A stretch of 64,000 nt of DNA, taken from Mycolicibacterium austroafricanum. GTDB taxonomy: Bacteria > Actinomycetota > Actinomycetes > Mycobacteriales > Mycobacteriaceae. The notes beneath the pieces were generated by a model that saw only the letters and a program-made list of their open reading frames with translations, ran no database searches and was not told the DNA's origin. The position numbers and the translations under genes are program-made. This document shows, piece after piece, positions 33,926 through 41,770 of the stretch (position 1 is the first letter of the stretch; each line of letters starts with the position of its first letter). The stretch spans positions 89,604 to 153,603 of the forward strand of contig NZ_CACSIP010000075.1 of NCBI RefSeq assembly GCF_902705885.1. Direction: 5' to 3'.

Positions 33926-34779
33926 TTGGTCGCACCAACTTCTCGCAGGGCCGACACGGTCTCATCGGTCAGCGCGGTTGTCGTCCCGCGGTCGATCGAC
34001 AGGCTGCCCTCGGAGACCGTCGCGGGCAGCCATCGCAGGACCGGTAGAGCCGTCAGCGCCGCCATGATGCGGGCGGAGTGCGGCGCGGCGATCCACTCCG
34101 GCACCCGTAGCGCCAAGGATCCGACCCCGACAAAAGCGCTCGTAGGCGTGAAAACGGTTCGCGTGCGGGTCAGTTGGCTGACGCCGTCACCATCGACGAT
34201 GGCCTCGAAATGGCGCTGGCAATACGAGTAGCCGCCCTCAGCACAGTCACGAGTGTAGCGGCTGAATGCCTCACGTTCGAGCGGCTCGGCGCTGCTCACC
34301 TGGCCGTCGATGAGCGCGTTCCCGTACTCGGCCAGGCCGAACCGCCAGCCCCGGGTGCCGTCCACTTCCACCGGGGAAAAGCTGCCGCCCAGCTTGGGCC
34401 AGCCCGTCAGTTCGCGACCGACGGCCGCCGCGCGTGCGTCGTCGACCCACAGCGCAAGCCAGAACATTCCCGCGTTGCTCTCATCGCTGTCCGGGTCTGT
34501 CACCGCCACCCCGACGCACATCTCCTCATAACCCCGTCCCCCGAGGTAGTCGACGTCGTCGAAGGACCGCCGGCAGAAGGTGACCACCGGTTCCCGCGAT
34601 ATGTCCAGCCGCGTGGGAACCAGTGGTCGAACGGACTCGTAGTCAGTGACGAAGTCGATGGAGATGTTTCGCAGGTAACCCCAGCGCGACACCAGCGGTA
34701 GCTCGCTCGGGCCGAAGACGACAGGCATGTCGTAACGGAGGTCCGGCTGACACTTGAATCCCGCGGCAGTCGCGTGCAA
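33922..34779 (-). CDS. Acetoacetate decarboxylase-like protein
   Basis: I place the start at a TTG at 34779 with AAAGGGAAG just upstream; this gives 285 residues and aligns with the paralogue at 36960. The longer frame to 34851 lacks a site. It contains SRWGYLRNISIDFVTDYE, GGRGYEEMCVGVAV and GRELTGWPKLGGSF. The Lys of GWPK corresponds to the Schiff-base Lys of acetoacetate decarboxylase, but the next Lys, which tunes its pKa, is Leu here. It may be a decarboxylase or an aldolase/hydratase of the ADC-like superfamily. It is the first gene of the nine-gene operon. Confidence 0.85.
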   Translation of the reverse strand: MHATAAGFKCQPDLRYDMPVVFGPSELPLVSRWGYLRNISIDFVTDYESVRPLVPTRLDISREPVVTFCRRSFDDVDYLGGRGYEEMCVGVAVTDPDSDESNAGMFWLALWVDDARAAAVGRELTGWPKLGGSFSPVEVDGTRGWRFGLAEYGNALIDGQVSSAEPLEREAFSRYTRDCAEGGYSYCQRHFEAIVDGDGVSQLTRTRTVFTPTSAFVGVGSLALRVPEWIAAPHSARIMAALTALPVLRWLPATVSEGSLSIDRGTTTALTDETVSALREVGATK

Positions 34780-34856
34780 ACTGCTTCCCTTTCTTGGTTC
34801 GGACACAGTCGTCCTACACCGCACTCTGACGCATCGCTGCCCGAAAGGCAAGCGGT

Positions 34857-34868
34857 ATATGTTTTACT
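34857..34868. promoter_or_regulatory. AT-rich element shared with 49899
   Basis: ATATGTTTTACT occurs in the divergent promoter between the nine-gene operon and the SDR gene at 35007. The identical 12 bases occur at 49899-49910 in another divergent promoter. Confidence 0.35.
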
Positions 34869-35006
34869 GCTTGTACGGAGCACGGCGGCTGATCGGAGCC
34901 ACCGCTCTTTCGGCGCTCGGCGACGATCGCGCAGCGCGCGATTAAGCTTCGGGGCCATCATGGGTGGGCTCATTACGGCCCCTCGAAAAGGAAGGCGGTT
35001 CGCCCG

Positions 35007-35768
35007 GTGCACGTCCTCGATCGGTTCCGTCTCGACAGCAAGGTCGTCCTGGTGACGGGCGCGTCCTCCGGACTCGGTGTCGCGATCGCACAGGCCTGCG
35101 CGGAGGCAGGAGCGGACATTGTGCTTGCCGCTCGGAGAGCCGAAAAGCTCGCCGCCACAGCGGTGCTCGTCACCGCTGCGGGCGGCGCTGCGTTCACGGT
35201 TACCACCGATATCAGCGATCCGCAGCAGGTGCAGGACATGGTCGACGCCGCGATGGCGCATTACGGACACATCGACATCCTGGTCAACAACGCCGGAATC
35301 AGTTCGGTCGCCGCAGCTACTCGGGAGACCCCGAAAGACTTCCGCGATGTCGTCGAAACCAACCTGCACGGCAGCTTCTGGGCCGCCCAGGCGTGTGCAC
35401 GCGTGATGCGGCCCGGATCGTCGATCATCAATGTCGCCAGCACGTCGGCGTTCACCACGTCCCCGTTACCTCAGGCGGCATACAGTGCCAGTAAGGCGGC
35501 CATCGTCGGCCTGACCCGGGAGCTGGCCAGCCAGTGGGGCCGGCGAAAGGGCATCCGGGTCAACGCCGTTGCTCCCGGCGCATTCCGCACGGAAATGACC
35601 GAGACCGGGTTGTCCGGACACGAGGACATGATCCTTCCGCGCATCGTTCTGGACCGTATCGGCGACCCCGAGGAACTCGCGGCAACTGTGGTGTGGCTTG
35701 CCTCCGATGCAGCCGGCTACGTCACCGGCCAGACCATCGTCGTCGACGGAGGATTCACGATCACGTGA
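35007..35768 (+). CDS. Short-chain dehydrogenase/reductase
   Basis: A 253-residue classical SDR from a GTG preceded by AAAAGGAAGG. It has TGASSGLG at about residues 17-24, NNAG, catalytic YSASK and the C-terminal TGQTIVVDGGFTIT. It should act on a hydroxyl or keto group with NAD(P)(H). It starts a rightward set with the LLM oxidoreductase and an acetoacetate-decarboxylase-like gene, divergent from the IGR-like operon. Confidence 0.92.
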   Translation: MHVLDRFRLDSKVVLVTGASSGLGVAIAQACAEAGADIVLAARRAEKLAATAVLVTAAGGAAFTVTTDISDPQQVQDMVDAAMAHYGHIDILVNNAGISSVAAATRETPKDFRDVVETNLHGSFWAAQACARVMRPGSSIINVASTSAFTTSPLPQAAYSASKAAIVGLTRELASQWGRRKGIRVNAVAPGAFRTEMTETGLSGHEDMILPRIVLDRIGDPEELAATVVWLASDAAGYVTGQTIVVDGGFTIT

Positions 35769-35808
35769 CGAGCGTGAGTCGATGTCGAGATCCAAGTGAG
35801 GAGATCAT

Positions 35809-36861
35809 GTGAAGACCGACGTGTCCTTGACGGGTGGATTGCCCTCACCGGACGAAGCGGCGCGTGCCGAGCAGTTCGGCTACGACACCGCGTGGATGCC
35901 CGAGATCAAACACGACCCGTTCTGCTCCCTGGCCCTGGCTGCTTCGCGGACCGAACGCATCAAATTGGGAACCGCGGTCAGCGTCGCCTTCGCGCGCAGT
36001 CCGATGGTGTTGGCAACTCTGGCCAACGACCTTCAGCTCTATTCCGAGGGCAGGTTCCGGCTCGGTATCGGCTCGCAGGTCAAGGCGCACATCACCCGAC
36101 GCTTTTCGATGCCCTGGTCTGCGCCGGCGGACCGGATGCGTGAGTACATCCTCGCGATGCGGGCGATCTGGAGCGCGTGGTCGACGAGCGATCGACTCGA
36201 CTTCGAGGGTGATTACTACACGCACACCCTCATGACGCCATTCTTCGACCCAGGCCCCAACCCGTGGGGACCTCCGCAGGTCATCCTCGCGGGGGTGGGG
36301 ACTCGCATGACCCGCGTTGCCGGGATGGTTGCCGACGGGTTCTTTGTCCACGGGTTCACCACCGAGCGCTACCTACGCGAGGTCACATTGCCTGCACTGC
36401 AGGAAGGCATGCGCGTTGCCGGCCGAGCCGACGCCGATGCCCGCGCCTTCGAAGTGCTCGGATCGCCGTTCGTCGTGACGGGCTTGGATGAGAACGCCAT
36501 GGCGGAGTGCGCGGAGGCCGTACGTAAGCGCATCGCCTTCTACGGCTCCACGCCCGCCTATCGACCAGTGTTGTCCCTGCATGGTTGGGATGATCTCGGC
36601 GCCGAACTCACCACCCTCTCGAAGCAGGGCAACTGGGATCAGATGACCAAGTCCATCACCGACGATGTTCTCGACGCATTCGCTGTGGTGGCTCCCCCCG
36701 ACGAACTGCCCGCCGTGGTCCGACGCCGATTCGGCGATGTCCTCACCAGCTGCCGACTGCAACAGCCCGCCTCGATGAACGACGAACAGTGGCAGCCAGT
36801 GCTTGCGGCGCTCAATGACATCAATGACACCGCACCCTCGGGCGATCGCGTTCGCTCGTGA
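35809..36861 (+). CDS. LLM-class flavin/F420-dependent oxidoreductase
   Basis: A 350-residue luciferase-like protein with a GTG at 35809 after GAGGAG; the ATG two bases earlier is followed at once by a stop. It carries FGYDTAWMPEIKHDPFCSLA, IKLGTAVSVAFARSPMVLA and EGRFRLGIGSQVKAHITRRF. The last is typical of TIGR03617-like F420-dependent enzymes, as I recall. The product should be a cytoplasmic oxidoreductase of the same pathway as its neighbours. Confidence 0.9.
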   Translation: MKTDVSLTGGLPSPDEAARAEQFGYDTAWMPEIKHDPFCSLALAASRTERIKLGTAVSVAFARSPMVLATLANDLQLYSEGRFRLGIGSQVKAHITRRFSMPWSAPADRMREYILAMRAIWSAWSTSDRLDFEGDYYTHTLMTPFFDPGPNPWGPPQVILAGVGTRMTRVAGMVADGFFVHGFTTERYLREVTLPALQEGMRVAGRADADARAFEVLGSPFVVTGLDENAMAECAEAVRKRIAFYGSTPAYRPVLSLHGWDDLGAELTTLSKQGNWDQMTKSITDDVLDAFAVVAPPDELPAVVRRRFGDVLTSCRLQQPASMNDEQWQPVLAALNDINDTAPSGDRVRS

Positions 36862-36877
36862 TCGCGGTGCGTGGGCG

Positions 36878-36903
36878 TCATGTGCCCAAATCATGTGCCC
36901 AAA
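36878..36903. repeat. Tandem 13-bp duplication
   Basis: TCATGTGCCCAAA occurs twice in a row between the LLM gene and the acetoacetate-decarboxylase-like gene. It is a perfect direct repeat. Confidence 0.85.
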
Positions 36904-36959
36904 TCCCCGTTCCACTTCGCGCCAGCAGACCGCGGCGGAACTGAAGGAGAAACACACGC

Positions 36960-37799
36960 ATGAGATCCCACGGGTTCGAACGACAACCCGGCAATCGCTA
37001 CGACATGCCGATCACCTTCGGGCCGACGGAACTGCCCGACGTGTCACGGTGGGGCTGGCTGCGAGGTGTCGATATCAGCTTCATCACCGCCTACGACAGC
37101 GCACGGCCCCTGGTCCCGGCGTGCCTGGACCTACCGAGCGAACCCGTGGTCCTGTTCAGCAGGAGGTCCTTCGACGGGGTCGACTACCTCGGCGAGCGCG
37201 GCTATGAGGAGCTCTGCGTCGGGATCGGTGTGTCGCATCACGATGGCGAGCACAAGCGCCGCGGCTACTACTGGGTGGTGCTGTGGGTGGACGACATGCG
37301 GGCCGCGGCGGTCGGTCGCGAGATCGCGGGCTGGCCGAAGATCGGCGCCGAGTTCGCCCCCGTCGCCGACCGCGACGGTCAGTGGTCTTTCTCCATGACC
37401 GAGTACGGTACGTCCTTGGTGACCGGCTCCATCACCGACGCCAAGCCGGTCGATGACGTCATCTTCAACAAGATCGCCGGCGGCGCCTCGCAGGGCAGCT
37501 ACGGATTCTGTTGGCGTCACGTTCCCGCAATCTCCGGCGGTCGCGGCATCGACCAAGTGACCCGTTTCCACTCCTCTGGTGAGATCACCAAGGCCTTCGT
37601 CGGCAGCAGCGAACTGTCCATCAACAATCCGAGCGCACAGCAGGCGCCGCATTCCGCACGAATCATGGCCACCCTGGCGCAACTGCCGATCTTGCGGATG
37701 CTTCCTGGTTACATCGCGGAGGGCAGCGTCAACCTCGATCGGCGCACGATCACCGCGCTGACGGGCGGAAGCCTGACACCGGCTGGGAGCCGCTCCTAA
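36960..37799 (+). CDS. Acetoacetate decarboxylase-like protein (paralogue of 33922)
   Basis: A 279-residue protein; the ATG has AAGGAG about 11 nt upstream. It aligns along its whole length with the product of 33922-34779: YDMPITFGPTELPDVSRWGW versus YDMPVVFGPSELPLVSRWGY, and REIAGWPKIGAEF versus RELTGWPKLGGSF. The Schiff-base Lys position is kept and the following residue is Ile. The two genes sit on either side of a divergent promoter, so they may work on related intermediates. Its stop overlaps the stop of the convergent SDR gene by 4 nt. Confidence 0.86.
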   Translation: MRSHGFERQPGNRYDMPITFGPTELPDVSRWGWLRGVDISFITAYDSARPLVPACLDLPSEPVVLFSRRSFDGVDYLGERGYEELCVGIGVSHHDGEHKRRGYYWVVLWVDDMRAAAVGREIAGWPKIGAEFAPVADRDGQWSFSMTEYGTSLVTGSITDAKPVDDVIFNKIAGGASQGSYGFCWRHVPAISGGRGIDQVTRFHSSGEITKAFVGSSELSINNPSAQQAPHSARIMATLAQLPILRMLPGYIAEGSVNLDRRTITALTGGSLTPAGSRS

Positions 37800-38611
37800 C
37801 GGACCGAGAAGCCGGCATCCAGTGGCCACGCAGTACCGGTGATGAACTTCGCCTCGTCGGAGACCAGCCACGCAACCGCGTTGGCAATGTCCTCGGGCTG
37901 CAGCATCTCTATCGGCAGCGCATTCTGCATGGCAGCCAGGCCCGGATCGCCTGACTCGAAGAGCTCGGCCATCGCGTCATTGAGCACCATGCCGGTGGCA
38001 ACACCGGTCGGATGAATCGTGTTGACTCGAATCGATTGCGGAGCAAGACTGTTCGCCCAGACCTGCATCAGCCCGACGACGCCGCGTTTCGACGCGGTGT
38101 ATGCCTGAGCGCCAGCACGATCGCTGGCCACACCCTTGAGGCCCGCTGAGGAACTGGTGATGACGATCGAACCGCCGCGCCCACCGTCGATCAGAGCGGG
38201 AATGGCAGCCTGGACGGTGTTCCAGACGCCAATGAGGTTGACGTCGATGACGTCGCGAAACAGAGCGCGGGGGTTAACGCTCTCGCTGATCCTGATAATG
38301 CCGGCGTTGGCGATGACGATGTCCAGACGCCCGAATTCCTTGACTCCGTGTGCGAGGAAGTCTTCGACGGCTTCACCGTCTCGAACGTCGACTTGACGCG
38401 TCACAATTCGTCCACCCTTGTCCCGCACCAAAGCTGCGGTTTCCGCGAGTTCGTCTGCCGTTGCATTCGGGTAGTCCATCGTTTCGATGTCCTGGCAGAT
38501 GTCCAAGGCAATGATGTCGGCGCCGTCGGCGGCCAGCCGCACAGCGTGTGCGCGGCCCTGTCCCCTGCCGGCCCCGGTGATGAATGCGACCCGTCCCTGC
38601 AGCTGTGCCAT
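37796..38611 (-). CDS. Mycofactocin-type SDR oxidoreductase
   Basis: A 271-residue SDR from the ATG at 38611, 7 nt after AGGAGGT; an in-frame ATG two codons earlier is too close to that site. It has TGAGRGQGRAHAVRLAADGA and the inserted ALDICQDIETMDYPNATADE loop, which marks the mycofactocin-coupled SDR family in which NAD is held tightly and re-oxidised by the mycofactocin redox peptide. The catalytic YTASK follows. It ends an operon with thiolase-like, DUF35 and amidohydrolase genes, so it probably oxidises an alcohol of that branch. No mycofactocin biosynthesis genes are in the window. Confidence 0.9.
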   Translation of the reverse strand: MAQLQGRVAFITGAGRGQGRAHAVRLAADGADIIALDICQDIETMDYPNATADELAETAALVRDKGGRIVTRQVDVRDGEAVEDFLAHGVKEFGRLDIVIANAGIIRISESVNPRALFRDVIDVNLIGVWNTVQAAIPALIDGGRGGSIVITSSSAGLKGVASDRAGAQAYTASKRGVVGLMQVWANSLAPQSIRVNTIHPTGVATGMVLNDAMAELFESGDPGLAAMQNALPIEMLQPEDIANAVAWLVSDEAKFITGTAWPLDAGFSVR

Positions 38612-38638
38612 CGCCATACCTCCTGAAAGTTGTTGTGA

Positions 38639-38842
38639 TCAAACGTGTGATGTGTGTGCCCGCACCCGCCGCAGGCCCTCGTCAATGTCCCCGGCCTCGT
38701 AGGTCCACGCTCCGCACGAACACGTGCAGCGGTAGTGATCGCCCACGGGAAGGACGCTTTGCGCGTCGCAGGAGCCGCCCGTTGCGGCCATACTCGCCGC
38801 AAATTCGATCGGTTGCTCGAGAAACGGGTTCTCATCTGACAT
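38639..38842 (-). CDS. Small Cys-rich protein, function unknown
   Basis: A 67-residue protein from an ATG at 38842 with AAAGGGG 7-8 nt upstream. It has Cys at 25, 39, 41 and 43 (HYRCTCSCGAWTYEAG) and His at 63 and 66 (RAHTSHV), a plausible small zinc-binding fold. It lies between the DUF35 and mycofactocin-type SDR genes with tight spacing, so it is very probably expressed in that operon. I do not recognise the family. Confidence 0.65.
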   Translation of the reverse strand: MSDENPFLEQPIEFAASMAATGGSCDAQSVLPVGDHYRCTCSCGAWTYEAGDIDEGLRRVRAHTSHV

Positions 38843-38857
38843 AGCCAAGCCCCTTTC

Positions 38858-39301
38858 TCAGTCACCAGCCGCCGGGCGGAACGCCGGCAGGAGCCAACCA
38901 TCTGCGATTGGCATGAAGTCGACCTCGACATGCATCCCGATGGACACCTCTTCGGGCGCGACATCGACGACATTGGAGACGATCCGCGCGCCGGGAGCGT
39001 CCGGCAGGTCCAGGACGGCGGCCACCAGCACCAGATCGGGGAACTGAGGAAGACCGCGAACCACGGCGTAGCTGTAGACCGTGGCCGCTCCGGTGAGGTC
39101 TACCCAATCCATGGCGCGAGACTGGCACTGCGGGCAGAAGGGGGTCGGCGGCATCCGGAACCGGCCGCAGTCGCCGCACCGCGGAGCGGATAGCCGCCGC
39201 TCCTTGGCCGCCGTCCAGAACGGTGCGGTGCAGTCATCGACCGAGATGTGGATGTGTTCTCCCGGGATCGTGCTCGCGAGAGTAGATTCCGATCGGCTCA
39301 T
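38858..39301 (-). CDS. DUF35 OB-fold protein with zinc ribbon
   Basis: A 147-residue protein with a rubredoxin-like zinc ribbon (Cys42-x2-Cys45 and Cys56-x2-Cys59, in RCGDCGRFRMPPTPFCPQC) followed by an OB-fold (VYSYAVVRGLPQFPDLVLVA). Such proteins pair with thiolase-like enzymes and are needed for their activity. The partner gene is directly upstream with a 4-nt ATGA overlap. Unlike the ChsH2-like DUF35 domain at 28485, this one keeps all four Cys. Confidence 0.92.
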   Translation of the reverse strand: MSRSESTLASTIPGEHIHISVDDCTAPFWTAAKERRLSAPRCGDCGRFRMPPTPFCPQCQSRAMDWVDLTGAATVYSYAVVRGLPQFPDLVLVAAVLDLPDAPGARIVSNVVDVAPEEVSIGMHVEVDFMPIADGWLLPAFRPAAGD

Positions 39302-40488
39302 GACGCGCGTCCCAGGATCAGACCACTGACCGGAATGCTCGCCGGTCCCCCTGTCACGAGCGCCAGTTCAGCGCCGTCGACCTGGTTGGTCGCGGTGCCG
39401 CGCATCTGCTCGACACCCTCGATGATGTGGGTCATCCCCACGATGTATGCCTCGGACAGTTGGCCGCCGTGGGTGTTCACCGGTATCGATCCGCCTTCGT
39501 AACGGATGGCGCCCCCCTCCACGAAGGCACCGCCCTCACCGCGTTCGCAGAACCCGTAGTCCTCCAGCTGCATCACGACCATGGGTGTGAAATGGTCGTA
39601 GAGCAGCGCGACATCGATGTCGGCGCTGGTGATGCCGGCCTGTTGATAGAGCCGTTCGGCGATGGGGCGGTTCCCGGCGGAGGCAAAGTATTCGTCCGGC
39701 ATGCCCATCCACGCGAAGGCGCGGCCCCAGTCGCGCACGCCGCCGTGGGCTGCCGCGACCACGGGCACCGGTCGCTGCTTCAGGTCGCGGGCCATGTCCA
39801 TCCCGGTTGTGATGACCGCCGCGGCCCCGTCGGTCTCTTGACAGAAGTCGTAGAGGCACAACGGTTCAGCGATCATCCGCGCCTTGAAGTAGTCCTCGAC
39901 TGTCAGCGGGTCACGATGCATCGCCTGCGGCCGGTTGGCCGCATTCAACCGTGTCGAGATCGCGACTTCTGCGAACGCCTCGCGACGCGTGCCGTACAGG
40001 TGCATGTGCCGCCGTGCCAACACCGCCATCAAATGACCCGGCCCGGCCAACCCCGAAGGCATCAGGAAAGAGTTCATCGGGTCGGGGGACATCGCCGAGA
40101 ACACCGTTCCAAGGCGCTGTGCGGATTGTTGAAGTGCCATGACCGTCACGACGACTCGTGCATTTCCCGAGACGATGGCTGCCCGGGCCAGATCAATCGC
40201 TCCTGCGGAGCCGCCGCCACCTGATGTCAGAGATGCGGTGAAACGCACTTCCGGAATGCCCAGGATCTCCATGAAGTCGGCGGTGTCCAACTTCCCGGTG
40301 TAGCCCGCACTGGCACCGGAGTAGTAGGCGAAGCCGTCGATGTCACGCACCGACAGGCCGGCATCGGCACACGCGTTGAGAATCGCCTCGCAGGCCATCT
40401 CGTTCGTCGTTCGCGGAACCGATTCGCCGCGTCGGTAATACTTCGTGGTTCCCGCGCCGACGATGGCGACGTCTCGCAGGCCGGTCAC
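39298..40488 (-). CDS. Thiolase-like lipid-transfer protein (aldolase type), second copy
   Basis: A 396-residue thiolase-fold protein with SLTSGGGGSAGAIDLARAAI, the LYDHFTPMVVMQLEDYGFCE stretch, and NTHGGQLSEAYIVGMTHI. It is a paralogue of the Ltp2-like protein at 26921. Coupled to a zinc-ribbon DUF35 protein, it fits the aldolase pairs that cleave beta-hydroxyacyl-CoA side chains in steroid breakdown. It overlaps the amidohydrolase gene upstream by 4 nt. It could equally be a true thiolase, but no active-site Cys is seen in the SGGGGSAG stretch. Confidence 0.86.
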   Translation of the reverse strand: MTGLRDVAIVGAGTTKYYRRGESVPRTTNEMACEAILNACADAGLSVRDIDGFAYYSGASAGYTGKLDTADFMEILGIPEVRFTASLTSGGGGSAGAIDLARAAIVSGNARVVVTVMALQQSAQRLGTVFSAMSPDPMNSFLMPSGLAGPGHLMAVLARRHMHLYGTRREAFAEVAISTRLNAANRPQAMHRDPLTVEDYFKARMIAEPLCLYDFCQETDGAAAVITTGMDMARDLKQRPVPVVAAAHGGVRDWGRAFAWMGMPDEYFASAGNRPIAERLYQQAGITSADIDVALLYDHFTPMVVMQLEDYGFCERGEGGAFVEGGAIRYEGGSIPVNTHGGQLSEAYIVGMTHIIEGVEQMRGTATNQVDGAELALVTGGPASIPVSGLILGRAS

Positions 40489-41627
40489 CGATCGATATCG
40501 CTGGGTACGGGCGGCACGTTCGGAAAGAGCTCGAAGAACGCCCCTTGGGTGATCCGGCGCCGCGCCTCGTCACTGGCCCCGTCGAAGAGCGTCTTCAACG
40601 TGTCCTGAGTGTGGCCGAAAGTGCCCTCCATGTGCGGGTAATCGCTGCCGAACATCACGTTGCGATAGCCCATGTGTTCGTAGGCGGCGACTGCGGTGAC
40701 GTCGTGCTGGAAGGAGGCATACACCTGACTGAACAGGATCTCCTTGGGATCGCGACTCAGCTTGGGCCGCACCGCCATCGCGTGCTGGCGATAGCCTTCC
40801 ACCATGCGGTCGCCGAGGAACGGCACCCATGTCGCACCCCCCTCGGAGATCAACACCTTGAGGTCCGGATGCCGGTCGAGCGCGCCCGAGGCGACCAACT
40901 TCATCGCCACCCGCTGGCCGGAGAAGGTGGTTTCGGCATAGTTCATCACCGCACCACCGGGACCATGGTGCACGATGCCGAGACCACCGCTGGCACCACC
41001 CACCGACATGTCCACCGGGTCGGTGCCGATATGGAAGGCCACCACCATGCCGGCGTCCTCCGCTGCGGCCCACAATGGATCCCAGCTATCGCGGTTCCAG
41101 TCGTCGGCACTGGGGTGTGGTGTGGTGGGCAGGAAGACGGCTTGAAACCCGCGCTCCGCGGCCCACCGTAGTTCTTCGACTGCATCCTCGACGACCAGCG
41201 TCGAGACCTGTGCAGTCACCACGTAGCGATCCGACACCGACGCGATCTCATCGAGCGCCCACTCGTTACTGGCCCGCATGCAGGCCTTCAGCAGTTCGGG
41301 GGTGCGGAAGCTCGAGCACCACATCCCCAGTGACGGGAAGATGACCTCACCCCAGACGCCCTCTTGGTCCAGGTCGGCCAGGCGTACCCGCGCGTCTCTG
41401 CTTCCCTGGGGCCGGTTGCTCGCCTCGACGAACTTCTCCATCACCGCCGAGGTGGGCAACTTACGACGGAACACCTGCCCGTCGACGTACACGGTCTCGT
41501 ACTCCCCATCGGGATCTTTTTCAGAGCGCGGGGTCAGATCAGCGAGCTTCTTCGGAAGCCTGGTCTGCCAAAGATCTTCAGGCTCCAGGAAGTGCGAGTC
41601 GCCCGAGTTGGTCCAGATCTTGTTCAC
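40485..41627 (-). CDS. Amidohydrolase-2 family metal-dependent hydrolase
   Basis: A 380-residue protein with GTG start at 41627 preceded by GGAGGA; an upstream reading to 41660 has no such site. It shows SGDSHFLEPEDLW near the N-terminus (where most relatives have Asp-x-His), VVAFHIGTD in the middle and NVMFGSDYPHMEGTFGH near the C-terminus. This fits the PF04909 TIM-barrel family of hydrolases and decarboxylases. It heads the operon with the thiolase-like/DUF35 pair. Two related proteins are encoded at 47626 and 53145. Confidence 0.9.
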   Translation of the reverse strand: MNKIWTNSGDSHFLEPEDLWQTRLPKKLADLTPRSEKDPDGEYETVYVDGQVFRRKLPTSAVMEKFVEASNRPQGSRDARVRLADLDQEGVWGEVIFPSLGMWCSSFRTPELLKACMRASNEWALDEIASVSDRYVVTAQVSTLVVEDAVEELRWAAERGFQAVFLPTTPHPSADDWNRDSWDPLWAAAEDAGMVVAFHIGTDPVDMSVGGASGGLGIVHHGPGGAVMNYAETTFSGQRVAMKLVASGALDRHPDLKVLISEGGATWVPFLGDRMVEGYRQHAMAVRPKLSRDPKEILFSQVYASFQHDVTAVAAYEHMGYRNVMFGSDYPHMEGTFGHTQDTLKTLFDGASDEARRRITQGAFFELFPNVPPVPSDIDR

Positions 41628-41691
41628 TGCTCCTCCGATGCATTGACTGCCCCCCAGCATCCCATTCCCCGGCCGTGAAATCCAGACTTTT

Positions 41692-41707
41692 TAATGTTCA
41701 AATATTA
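41692..41707. promoter_or_regulatory. AT-rich operator candidate before TetR/amidohydrolase
   Basis: TAATGTTCAAATATTA has near-palindromic ends (TAATG...TATTA). It lies in the divergent promoter 65 nt from the amidohydrolase start and 64 nt from the TetR start. TAATGTCAAGGCATTA at 45061 shares 11 of 16 bases. Confidence 0.45.
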
Positions 41708-41770
41708 GTTTTTTGTCGTGTGGGTTCTTCCACCCGTGCAGTAGCGTCGGGGCATACCGAAGGAGTACCG

